Assembly (NCBI GenBank): GCA_046530785.1
Contig: JBHEQT010000040.1
Location: forward strand, 1 to 16,103
Direction of reading: 5' to 3'
Source of the DNA: Arsenophonus sp046530785
GTDB lineage: Bacteria > Pseudomonadota > Gammaproteobacteria > Enterobacterales > Enterobacteriaceae
Length of the DNA stretch: 16,103 nucleotides
The translations under genes were made by a program, and so were the position numbers. The notes below the pieces were generated by a model. That model saw only the letters and a program-made list of their open reading frames with translations, made no database searches and was not told the DNA's origin. Every line of letters begins with the position of its first letter. The stretch's first letter is position 1. Below, piece after piece: positions 1 to 7,473 of this stretch.

Positions 1-1132
1 TTAATCAGATTAAATATTACGGATTTTTTGCTAAACATAAACATTCCAGTTTAATATAAAAAGTTTATGATGTTTTAAGATAAAAGAAAATAAATCCTAC
101 AAAGTTAAATTTTTATACAGATAGAAGTTTAAAAGTATTAATTTCTTAAACAAATTTTATTATGAAAGAATATTCTTTCTTTATCCCTATAAAAGCGGAA
201 TAAAAGTAGAAATATTACTAGATAAAATATTTCTTTAATTTTTAAAGGTAGTGAAATATCTTCGTTAATTAGTATAACTTACTAATAGATTTAAAATAAG
301 AAAAACAAAATATATAATTGCATTGTATCTCTTATATGGAGATTTTTTCTAAAAAATTAAAATTTTGAAAATTAAATATTATCTATTACAATAATATCTA
401 ATAAATACTATTATACTAACGCTTTTTATTAATTTTATCTAATTAATTAAATAATGGTTTTTAGAGATTAAAAAATTTTTTTAAATCGCCTATTAATAAA
501 TTAAAATTTATTTTTTAAACTTTAATGTTATTTAATTAATTCACTAATATCATTAATAGTTATTTGATAAACAACTAGTAATTTTGAATTTATAAGTTAC
601 CTATTACTAATATTAATATTTAGATCAATTTTATCATAAAAATTATTAAAGCAAATTCACTATCATAGATGGTTCAAAAAAATTAATAAAATTAATAATG
701 AAATTATTAACGCATATACTTATCAAAATAATATGTAGATAATTTAGTTTTATAAACTAATGAACTTAATGGTTATCATATCAAAAACTAGTTATATTAG
801 TAAGATACCTTCTTGAATTTATATAAATAAATTATATTCCTTTATGAGAAGAAGAACTGTTTTATCTAAAAAATATTTTAATATTTATTTAATTTAATGA
901 ATTTCTCTATATTTCTTGTAATAATCTTAAAAATTAAAAGATGAAAAACTATATTAATGAAATAATAAAAATATCCCCTAATATTTTCACTTTCATCGGA
1001 AATAAAAGTATCTCAACCTTAATTAGTAAATAAGTAAGTTTCATTTATAATCAATACTGTTATTTATAAAAAAAATATTTAGAATATATAGATTAAATCA
1101 AATTTAAATTTTAAATATAACTTCAGATATTT
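1..1132. other. Long gene-free, very AT-rich stretch
   Basis: No open reading frame of useful length and no recognisable RNA gene is present on either strand. Composition is about 15-20% G+C by eye, clearly lower than in the neighbouring genes, with frequent stops in all frames. In E. coli the divergent neighbour upstream of def is dprA, followed by smg. I read the minus strand for remnants of DprA or Smg and recognised none, so any pseudogene here is decayed beyond sight. A weak AT-only hairpin followed by a T-run lies at 495-516 (8-bp arms, AA loop). The promoter for the def operon must lie in or near the right end, but no box stands out from the background. Confidence 0.8.
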
Positions 1133-1648
1133 ATGTCAATATTAAATATATTATATTATCCAGATGAACGTCTTCGAAAAATTGCAGAACCTGTAAAAAA
1201 AATTGATGTAGAAATAAAAGATATCGTAAATGATATGTTTGAAACAATGTATCAAAAAGAAGGTATTGGTTTAGCCGCAACACAGGTTAATATTCATCAA
1301 AGAATTATTGTTATTGACGTTTCAGAATTTCGTAATAAAAGATTAGTACTTATAAATCCTGTTATCTTAGAAAGATATGGTGAAACTGGAATTGAAGAAG
1401 GTTGTCTTTCTCTACCAAAACAAAAGGCATTTGTATCTCGTTTTAAAAAATTAAAAATTAAAGCTTTAAACATCAATAATACCGTATTTGAATTAAAAAC
1501 AGATGATCTACTTTCTATTTGTATTCAACATGAAATAGATCATTTAAATGGGAAATTGTTTATTGATTATCTTTCTGCATTAAAACGACAACGTCTTATA
1601 AATAAAAGCGAAAAAATTAAACGGATAACAGAAAAAATTAAAAAATGA
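1133..1648 (+). CDS. def: Peptide deformylase
   Basis: Removes the formyl group from the N-terminal formyl-methionine of nascent proteins, acting at the ribosome exit. The 171-residue protein matches E. coli Def (169 aa) along its whole length. All three family motifs are present: GIGLAATQ at residues 44-51, EEGCLSLP at 88-95 and QHEIDHLNG at 132-140. The metal ligands are therefore C91, H133 and H137, with catalytic E134 and Q51. The ATG start gives the expected MS-hydrophobic N-terminus; upstream there is only a weak purine stretch and no good Shine-Dalgarno. It is the first gene of a def-fmt-rsmB-trkA run in E. coli order, 34 bases before fmt. Def and Fmt form a functional pair: what Fmt adds, Def removes. 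Nothing suggests inactivation. Confidence 0.97.
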   Translation: MSILNILYYPDERLRKIAEPVKKIDVEIKDIVNDMFETMYQKEGIGLAATQVNIHQRIIVIDVSEFRNKRLVLINPVILERYGETGIEEGCLSLPKQKAFVSRFKKLKIKALNINNTVFELKTDDLLSICIQHEIDHLNGKLFIDYLSALKRQRLINKSEKIKRITEKIKK

Positions 1649-1682
1649 TAGTTTTTATATTATAAATATAGGGATCTTTAAT

Positions 1683-2648
1683 GTGTCAAATTGTCTACGA
1701 ATTATTTTTGCCGGTACCACTTATTTTGCAAAACAACATTTAAAAGCATTACTAAGCATTAAAAATAAATACCAAATTGTTGGTGTTTTAACACAACCAG
1801 ATAAACCAGCAGGAAGAGGGAAAAAACTCGCATCAAATATAGTAAAAATGCTAGCTGAAGAAGCGAGTATACCTATATTCCAACCAACAACATTAAAAAC
1901 AATAGAAAGTCAGAAATGGATTCAAAAGAAACGTGCTGATATTATGATTGTTGTTGCATATGGATTAATTTTACCTGAAATTACACTAAATATTTTACCA
2001 ATGGGATGTTTGAATGTTCATGGTTCACTACTACCTCGTTGGAGAGGGGCTGCACCAATTCAAAGATCAATTTTAGGTGGTGATAAAGAAACGGGTATTA
2101 CAATTATACAAATGGATGTTGGTATAGATACCGGAGATATACTTTATAAAGTAATTTGTCCTATTGAAATAGAAGATACCAGCGCGACATTATATCAAAA
2201 ACTTTCAAAAATTGGCCCTATTGCACTTATATATACTCTTGATTTACTAACTTCAGGTAAAACAAAATCAGAAAAGCAAAATGATATATTTGCTAATTAT
2301 GCAGAAAAATTGAGTAAAGATGAAGCATTAATCAATTGGAAACTTTCGGCTGAAAAAATTGAACGATGTATCCGTGCATTTAATCCTTGGCCAGTAAGTT
2401 ACTTTACTATTGAAAATCAACCTATTAAGGTATGGTATGCAAAAGTTATTCATCATGAGATGAACTCATCACCAGGAACAATTTTAAGTGCTAATAAAAC
2501 AGGAATTAAAGTGGCAACTGAACAAGGAATTTTAAATATCTTAAAAATACAACCAGCTGGTAAAAAAATAATGTTGGTTAGTGATTTTTTAAATTCTCGT
2601 CAAAAATGGTTTATTCCTGGTAGAATACTAAATTCACCATTGAAATAA
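1683..2648 (+). CDS. fmt: Methionyl-tRNA formyltransferase
   Basis: Transfers a formyl group from 10-formyltetrahydrofolate to Met-tRNA(fMet) in the cytoplasm, marking the initiator tRNA. The 321-residue protein aligns fully with E. coli Fmt (315 aa). It has the tRNA-binding loop QPDKPAGRGKKL (38-49), the catalytic segment NVHGSLLPRWRG (N111, H113) and the IDTGD motif with D149. The C-terminal tRNA-binding domain, with AFNPWP and the LNSR-WF-PG ending, is complete. The start is GTG at 1683, preceded by AGGGA at 1670-1674. An ATG two bases earlier (1681) is out of frame and closes after 20 codons. The usual N-terminal GTP(D/E)F motif reads GTTYF here (residues 11-15), an odd change in an otherwise conservative protein. 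Confidence 0.97.
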   Translation: MSNCLRIIFAGTTYFAKQHLKALLSIKNKYQIVGVLTQPDKPAGRGKKLASNIVKMLAEEASIPIFQPTTLKTIESQKWIQKKRADIMIVVAYGLILPEITLNILPMGCLNVHGSLLPRWRGAAPIQRSILGGDKETGITIIQMDVGIDTGDILYKVICPIEIEDTSATLYQKLSKIGPIALIYTLDLLTSGKTKSEKQNDIFANYAEKLSKDEALINWKLSAEKIERCIRAFNPWPVSYFTIENQPIKVWYAKVIHHEMNSSPGTILSANKTGIKVATEQGILNILKIQPAGKKIMLVSDFLNSRQKWFIPGRILNSPLK

Positions 2649-2683
2649 AATTATAAATAATTTCTTACTTTTATTTATAATTT
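2648..2683. repeat. 13-bp perfect inverted repeat between fmt and rsmB
   Basis: The arms at 2648-2660 and 2671-2683 are perfect reverse complements separated by a 10-base loop. In the rightward transcript this gives an AT-only stem-loop that begins at the last base of the fmt stop codon. It ends in three Ts only, so it is not a convincing terminator. A 3' end-stabilising or processing hairpin is possible. Confidence 0.6.
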
Positions 2684-2703
2684 GATAGGTAATTATATTC
2701 AAG

Positions 2704-3984
2704 ATGAGTAAAAAATATAATCTTAGAAGTATTTCTGCTCAAATTATTTCCAATGTTATTGATCAAAAACAATCATTAAGCACCATTCTTCCAAAATGGC
2801 AAAAAAAAATATCAAATAAAGATAGAGCACTTTTACAAGAAATTAGTTTTGGTGTGGTTAGAGTACTTCCTTTGTTGGAATACTTTATTCAAAAATTAAT
2901 AACTAAACCATTAAAAGGGAAAAAAAGAATTATTCATTATCTTATTATGGTGGGGATTTACCAACTTTATTTTACCCGTATTCCACCTCATGCAGTATTA
3001 GCAGAAACTGTTAATGGTACTATCAAATTAAAATTTCCTCAATTTAAAGGTTTAATTAATGCTGTTTTAAGAAAATTTCAACAGCAAAAACAAATTTTAA
3101 ATAAAAAAGATAATAATAAGGTAAGTAATTATTTACATCCTAAATGGTTACTAAAAAAAATACAGCAAGTTTATCCTAATAAATGGGAAGAAATTGTTGA
3201 GGCAAATAATGAAAAACCACCTATGTGGATACGAGTAAATCAATTATATCATTCAACTCATGATTACCTAATACTATTACAAAAAGCTGGTATAGAGGCT
3301 AGTTTAAGTAAAGATAGTAAATTCGCTATTAAATTAAAGAATCCATCTATAATTAATCAATTACCAGGATTTTATAAAGGTTGGATTACAATTCAAGATT
3401 TATCTTCTCAACAATGCGTCGAATTATTAGCTCCTAAAAATGGTGAATATATCCTTGATCTTTGTTCAGCTCCAGGAGGGAAAACAACTTATATACTAGA
3501 AATTGCTCCAAAATCTCATCTTTTAACGGTTGATATTGATAAACTACGAATAAAACGTATCCAAGAAAATCTTAATCGATTAAAATTAGATGCAAGAGTT
3601 ATTGTTGGTGATGGACGTCATCCACTAAAATGGATATCAGGTGAAAAATTTGATCGTATATTATTAGATGTTCCTTGCTCTGGAACAGGTGTCATTCGAA
3701 GGCATCCAGATATAAAATGGTTGAAAACACCAATAGATGTTCAGAAATTAGTTAAATTACAATATGAAATTCTAGAAGCTATCTGGCCTTTTTTAAAAAC
3801 AAATGGCATCCTAATTTATGCTACTTGCTCTATTTTACCGGATGAAAACAAAAAACAAATAGAGAAATTTCTGTTTTATCATCCTGAAGTATCTTTAAAT
3901 AATAATATAGAAATAGGCCAACAAATATTACCCTCTCAAGAGGGGGGGGACGGTTTTTTTTATTCTTCTCTGACAAAAAAATAA
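2704..3984 (+). CDS. rsmB: 16S rRNA m5C967 methyltransferase RsmB (Fmu/Sun)
   Basis: S-adenosylmethionine-dependent methyltransferase that makes m5C at position 967 of 16S rRNA (E. coli numbering). The 426 residues compare with 429 in E. coli. An N-terminal NusB-like RNA-binding domain (about 1-150) precedes a Rossmann-fold catalytic domain. The SAM-binding motif DLCSAPGGKT starts at residue 252. DVPCSGTG supplies C325 and YATCS supplies the nucleophile C375, the same numbering as in E. coli. The ATG is set by homology (E. coli also begins close to this point); the nearest Shine-Dalgarno-like AGGT is far upstream, so initiation may be weak. Near the 3' end there is a run of eight Gs (3942-3949) and soon after eight Ts (3954-3961), unusual in this genome. 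The reading frame across them is intact and ends GDGFFY...KK as in E. coli. Confidence 0.96.
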   Translation: MSKKYNLRSISAQIISNVIDQKQSLSTILPKWQKKISNKDRALLQEISFGVVRVLPLLEYFIQKLITKPLKGKKRIIHYLIMVGIYQLYFTRIPPHAVLAETVNGTIKLKFPQFKGLINAVLRKFQQQKQILNKKDNNKVSNYLHPKWLLKKIQQVYPNKWEEIVEANNEKPPMWIRVNQLYHSTHDYLILLQKAGIEASLSKDSKFAIKLKNPSIINQLPGFYKGWITIQDLSSQQCVELLAPKNGEYILDLCSAPGGKTTYILEIAPKSHLLTVDIDKLRIKRIQENLNRLKLDARVIVGDGRHPLKWISGEKFDRILLDVPCSGTGVIRRHPDIKWLKTPIDVQKLVKLQYEILEAIWPFLKTNGILIYATCSILPDENKKQIEKFLFYHPEVSLNNNIEIGQQILPSQEGGDGFFYSSLTKK

Positions 3985-4004
3985 CACTACTATTTTGAAT
4001 AAAA

Positions 4005-4021
4005 CTCAATCTGGCATTGAG
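4005..4021 (+). repeat. Hairpin overlapping the trkA ribosome-binding region
   Basis: CTCAAT (4005-4010) and ATTGAG (4016-4021) form a 6-bp stem with the loop CTGGC. The GAG(A) of the 3' arm lies about 10 bases before the trkA ATG and is the best Shine-Dalgarno candidate there, so the hairpin could partly hide it. The repeat is directly visible; the effect on translation is inference. Confidence 0.5.
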
Positions 4022-4031
4022 ATAAAATATA

Positions 4032-5408
4032 ATGAAAATTATCATATTAGGTGCAGGGAAAGTTGGTGGAACACTTGCAGAAAATTTAGTTGATGAAAAT
4101 AATGATATTACTATTATTGATACTAATACTGAACGTTTACGTCAGTTACAAGATAAATTTGATCTAAGAGTTGTTAGTGGTCATGGCTCATATCCTAAAA
4201 TCCTAAGAGAAGCTGGAGCTGAAGATGCTGATATGATTGTTGCTGTAACAAATTCAGATGAAACTAATATGATCGCATGTCAAATTGCCTACTCTCTCTT
4301 TAAGACTCCAAATAAAGTTGCTAGAATACGTGCATCTGAATATATAAAAGAAACTGAAAAACTTTTTACCCCTAATCATATACCAATTGATTATCTTATT
4401 TCACCAGAAAAGCTTATAATTGATTATATTTATAAATTAATCCAATATCCTGGTGCGCTTCAAGTTGTTAACTTTGCGAATGGTAAAGTAAGTATTGTTG
4501 CTGCAAAAGCGTATTATAGTGGTTCCTTAGTAGGTAACTCACTTTCGAATCTACGAAAAAATTTACCTAATATTGATACTCGAATTGCCGCAATATTTCG
4601 TCAAGATAGACCAATTCGACTCCAAGGATCCACAATTATTGAAGAAAATGATGAAATCTTTTTCATTGTAGCTACTGAGCATATTCGAGCTGTTATGAGT
4701 GAAGTACAACATTTGGAAAAACCATATAAGAGAATTATGATAGTTGGTGGTGGTAATGTTGGCGCAGGTTTAGCAAAAAAACTAGAAAAAGATTATAGCG
4801 TTAAATTAATAGAGCATGATCAAGAAAGAGCAACAGAATTAGCGGAACTATTACATGATACAATAGTTTTTTATGGTGATGCTTCAGATCAAGAACTATT
4901 AGCAGAAGAACATATTGAGCAAACAGATGTTTTTATAGCACTAACTAATGATGATGAAGCTAATATTATGTCAGCTATGCTTGTAAAAAAAATGGGTGCA
5001 AAAAAAGTTATGGTTCTTATTCAACGTTCTGCTTATGTTGATCTTGTTCAAGGAGGAGTTATCGATATTGCGATATCATCCCAACAAGCAACAATGGCTG
5101 CTTTATTAGGACATATTCGTAAAGCAGACATAATAAATGTTTCACCTTTGCATAAGGGTATTGCTGAAGCTATAGAAGCAATCGCTCAGGGTGATAAAAA
5201 TACATCCAAAGTTATTGGTAGAAAAATTTCAGAAATAAAACTACCTCCAGGCACAATAATCGGTGCTATTGTTCGTGACAATAAAGTCATCATTGTAAAT
5301 AGTTATCATATTATCGAGAAAAATGATCATATTATTATCTTCATTAGTGATAAAAAATATGTTACTGAAGTAGAAAAGATTTTTCAACCTTATCCCATTT
5401 TTTTATAA
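4032..5408 (+). CDS. trkA: Trk potassium uptake system, NAD-binding regulatory subunit TrkA
   Basis: Peripheral membrane protein on the cytoplasmic face that binds NAD(H) and gates the TrkH/TrkG potassium channel. The protein is 458 residues, the same as in E. coli, and collinear with it. It is a duplicated structure: RCK-N Rossmann domain 1 with GAGKVGG at residues 7-13, an RCK-C part, then a second Rossmann domain with GGGNVG at 239-244 and a second RCK-C ending in FQPYPIFL. No membrane segments are expected or seen. The ATG start follows a weak GAGA. It is the last gene of the rightward block; in E. coli mscL follows directly, but here only an AT-rich spacer does. The channel subunit is not in this window, so whether the system is complete cannot be judged. 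Confidence 0.97.
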   Translation: MKIIILGAGKVGGTLAENLVDENNDITIIDTNTERLRQLQDKFDLRVVSGHGSYPKILREAGAEDADMIVAVTNSDETNMIACQIAYSLFKTPNKVARIRASEYIKETEKLFTPNHIPIDYLISPEKLIIDYIYKLIQYPGALQVVNFANGKVSIVAAKAYYSGSLVGNSLSNLRKNLPNIDTRIAAIFRQDRPIRLQGSTIIEENDEIFFIVATEHIRAVMSEVQHLEKPYKRIMIVGGGNVGAGLAKKLEKDYSVKLIEHDQERATELAELLHDTIVFYGDASDQELLAEEHIEQTDVFIALTNDDEANIMSAMLVKKMGAKKVMVLIQRSAYVDLVQGGVIDIAISSQQATMAALLGHIRKADIINVSPLHKGIAEAIEAIAQGDKNTSKVIGRKISEIKLPPGTIIGAIVRDNKVIIVNSYHIIEKNDHIIIFISDKKYVTEVEKIFQPYPIFL

Positions 5409-5420
5409 TAATTTTATTAA

Positions 5421-5451
5421 AAATAATTTAATTGAAAGTATTAAATTATTT
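5421..5451 (+). repeat. 12-bp perfect inverted repeat after trkA
   Basis: The arms at 5421-5432 and 5440-5451 are perfect reverse complements with the 7-base loop TGAAAGT. The repeat begins 13 bases after the trkA stop codon. There is no T-run directly behind it, so it may be a 3' stabilising stem placed before the terminator-like element at 5460-5480. Confidence 0.6.
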
Positions 5452-5459
5452 AGTTAACT

Positions 5460-5480
5460 AAAATTCCTTAGGATTTTTTT
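5460..5480 (+). terminator. Candidate intrinsic terminator for the def-trkA operon
   Basis: AAAATTCC, loop TTA, then GGATTTTTTT forms a stem with one T-T mismatch and ends in seven Ts (5474-5480). This is the only hairpin downstream of trkA with a proper T-run. The stem is short and AT-rich, so strength is doubtful. Confidence 0.45.
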
Positions 5481-5526
5481 AAAGATATTTAAATAATATT
5501 AATTATTTATTAGTATATTTTATCTT

Positions 5527-5549
5527 GTCTTCTCTTTAGAAGAGAAGAT
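5527..5549. repeat. Inverted repeat CTTCTCTT / AAGAGAAG
   Basis: Eight perfect base pairs (5529-5536 with 5540-5547, loop TAG) extend by one A-T and one G-T pair to 5527-5549. It is the most GC-containing hairpin of the spacer. No T-run follows on either strand, so its role is unknown; it could form a stem in read-through RNA from either direction. Confidence 0.5.
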
Positions 5550-5700
5550 CATTAAATATGTAATTAAATTGCAATCTTCATAATTTTTTATCTTAGTATT
5601 TTTAATACTAAATCCTCTATTTTATGTTAATTATATCTAAAATGAATATATCGTTTAATTTTTTAATTTTAATCTTCTATAAATAAACATATAAATATAA

Positions 5701-5734
5701 AATTCTTATCATTCTTATAAGAATGATAAGAATT
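5701..5734. repeat. 34-base perfect palindrome with nested half-sites
   Basis: Positions 5701-5717 are the exact reverse complement of 5718-5734, with no spacer. Inside it the 8-mer ATTCTTAT occurs at 5702-5709 and 5711-5718, and its complement ATAAGAAT at 5717-5724 and 5726-5733. The element is thus a 14-base inner palindrome flanked by two further half-sites, each set off by one base (C5710, G5725). It sits mid-way between two converging genes. It could be a bidirectional terminator or stem, though no clear T-run follows on either side, or a protein-binding site. The symmetry is certain; the function is not. Confidence 0.85.
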
Positions 5735-5989
5735 AATACTAAATAAAAATCACTTTGAAAATATTTGTAAGATAAAAAGGATTAATTACTTCTTATATTA
5801 GATAAAACATAAACTTATAATTTTTACTATAAAGTAGTAACTAACTTCATATAAAATCAGATTATTCATATTAAAACTTAACTTTCATAGAAATAAATTT
5901 TATCTATAAATAATAATTTCTAATTGAGATAAATTAATTATAGGTATTAGTAACCACCAATCTCCTACCATAAAAAATAATGAAATAAT

Positions 5990-6019
5990 AAAAACTTAAT
6001 TTTATAATTATATAAAATT
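5990..6019 (-). terminator. Candidate terminator of the alpha operon
   Basis: On the minus strand a perfect 9-bp stem (5998-6006 with 6011-6019, 4-base loop) begins only a few bases after the rplQ stop. It is followed by AAG and then five Ts (5994-5990), with more T-rich sequence beyond. All pairs in the stem are A-T, so it would be a weak intrinsic terminator. Confidence 0.4.
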
Positions 6020-6021
6020 TA

Positions 6022-6414
6022 TTATATTTTTACTTCTGGTTGTGATTGAAAATTAAGAGTACGATCAACAAGCTCAATATAAGCCATTGGTGCGTTATCA
6101 CCTACACGGAAACCACACTTTATAATACGAGTATAACCACCTGCACGAATTGCGAAACGCAAACGAAGTTCATTAAATAATTTTGCTACAATTTCATTAT
6201 CACGAGTTCTGGCAAATACTAGACGACGATTAGCTATGTTATCTCTTTTAGAGAGAGTGATTAGCGGTTCAACGACACGGCGCAATTCTTTTGCCTTTGG
6301 TAAAGTTGTTTTAATGATTTCATGACGAAGTAAAGAACTCGCCATATTACGAAACATAGCTTGGCAATGACTACTATTGCGATTTAATTGACGACCACTT
6401 TTACGATGACGCAT
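6022..6414 (-). CDS. rplQ: 50S ribosomal protein L17
   Basis: Large-subunit protein lying near the exit-tunnel side of 23S rRNA. The 130 residues compare with 127 in E. coli. The conserved N-terminus MRHRKSGRQLNRNSSH and the core RAGGYTRI.KCGFR.GDNAPMAYIELVDR are intact; only the short tail after VDR is unrelated, as usual for this protein. Position 17, arginine in E. coli, is cysteine (codon TGC), and NELGPRF has become NELRLRF. An AAGGA Shine-Dalgarno supports the ATG. It is the last gene of the alpha operon, 38 bases after rpoA. Confidence 0.97.
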   Translation of the reverse strand: MRHRKSGRQLNRNSSHCQAMFRNMASSLLRHEIIKTTLPKAKELRRVVEPLITLSKRDNIANRRLVFARTRDNEIVAKLFNELRLRFAIRAGGYTRIIKCGFRVGDNAPMAYIELVDRTLNFQSQPEVKI

Positions 6415-6452
6415 GATATTCTATCCTTTTCAGTAAAATCTTAAGTATAATC

Positions 6453-7442
6453 TTATTCATCAGAAATACTTGCTGGAGGCCAATTTTCTAAATGCATACC
6501 TAGCGATAAACCTCTTGATGCTAAAATATCCTTGATTTCAGTAAGTGATTTTTTACCGAGATTAGGAGTTTTAAGTAACTCAATTTCAGTGCGCTGAACC
6601 AAATCACCTATATAATGAATAGCTTCTGCTTTTAAACAATTAGCAGATCGTACTGTCAATTCTAGATCATCAACTGCCCTCAGCAAAATCGGATCAAATT
6701 CTGGCTTTTCATCCTTTAGTTCAATCTTAGTAATATCTCGTAAATCAACAAAAGCTTCAAGTTGTTCAGCTAAGATAGTTGCTGCTCGACGAATTGCCTC
6801 CTCAGGATCGATTGTTCCATTAGTTTCCATTTCGATAATTAGTTTGTCCAAATCAGTTCGTTGTTCTACACGCGTGGCTTCAACATTGTAGGAAATGCGC
6901 TCTACAGGACTATAGCACGCATCAACCAATAAACGACCAATTGGACGCTCATCTTCTTCCAAATGAATACGAGCAGAAGTCGGAACATACCCACGACCAC
7001 GCTGTACTTTAATTCGCATATTAATAGTAGTATTCTCATCGGTTAAATGACAGATAATATGTTGCGAATTAATAATTTCAATATCGTCATTAAGTATAAT
7101 ATCGGCAGCAGTCACAGGACCAATTCCAGATTTATTCAAGGTAAGAGTAATTTCATTTTTACCGAAAACTTTTACTGCTAACCCTTTCAGGTTAAGAAGA
7201 ATCTCCAAAATATCTTCTTGCACACCTTCTTTAGTGCTGTACTCATGCAATACACCATCAATCTCAACCTCAGTCACAGCATAACCAGGCATAGATGAAA
7301 GTAAAATACGGCGTAGTGCATTACCAAGAGTATGCCCAAAGCCACGTTCTAATGGTTCAAGGGTTATCTTGGCATGTGTAAAACTAATTTGCTCAATATT
7401 AACCAGTCTCGGTTTAAGAAATTCTGTCACAGAACCCTGCAT
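6453..7442 (-). CDS. rpoA: DNA-directed RNA polymerase alpha subunit
   Basis: Alpha dimerises to start assembly of the polymerase core and contacts promoter UP elements and activators. The 329 residues are exactly the E. coli length. The N-terminal domain (about 1-235) includes HTLGNALRRILLSS for dimer and beta contacts; a linker leads to the C-terminal domain (about 250-329). The DNA-binding determinant is retained: R265, N268, C269, G296, K298, S299 and E302. In the patch that contacts CRP in E. coli, R317 is histidine and V287 is isoleucine; P256, next to the 261 patch, is alanine. The start has GAGAGGA upstream. It lies between rpsD and rplQ as in the E. coli alpha operon. Confidence 0.98.
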   Translation of the reverse strand: MQGSVTEFLKPRLVNIEQISFTHAKITLEPLERGFGHTLGNALRRILLSSMPGYAVTEVEIDGVLHEYSTKEGVQEDILEILLNLKGLAVKVFGKNEITLTLNKSGIGPVTAADIILNDDIEIINSQHIICHLTDENTTINMRIKVQRGRGYVPTSARIHLEEDERPIGRLLVDACYSPVERISYNVEATRVEQRTDLDKLIIEMETNGTIDPEEAIRRAATILAEQLEAFVDLRDITKIELKDEKPEFDPILLRAVDDLELTVRSANCLKAEAIHYIGDLVQRTEIELLKTPNLGKKSLTEIKDILASRGLSLGMHLENWPPASISDE

Positions 7443-7473
7443 TGTATCCTCTCTTTAGTACTAAGTTTTATCT

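Larger units (their letters stand above)
5409..6021. other. Convergent intergenic spacer between trkA and rplQ
   Basis: This 613-base gap separates the rightward trkA from the leftward rplQ. E. coli has mscL, zntR and arfA here; none is present and I see no readable fragment of them. The sequence is about 15-20% G+C apart from a small GC-richer island at 5943-5969. It contains several inverted repeats, annotated separately, which probably include the terminators for both transcription directions. Confidence 0.75.

Noticed and set aside
1046..1051. TATAAT as a def promoter -10
   Set aside because: The match is perfect, but the hexamer 17 bases upstream (TTAGTA) is poor, and TATAAT occurs often by chance in DNA of this composition.
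3830..4045. 71-codon minus-strand open frame across the rsmB end
   Set aside because: It is antisense to conserved rsmB codons, its sequence is low complexity, and it resembles no family.
5943..5969. GC-richer island as an RNA gene or gene remnant
   Set aside because: It does not fold into a tRNA-like form by eye, and its translations match neither MscL, ZntR nor ArfA.
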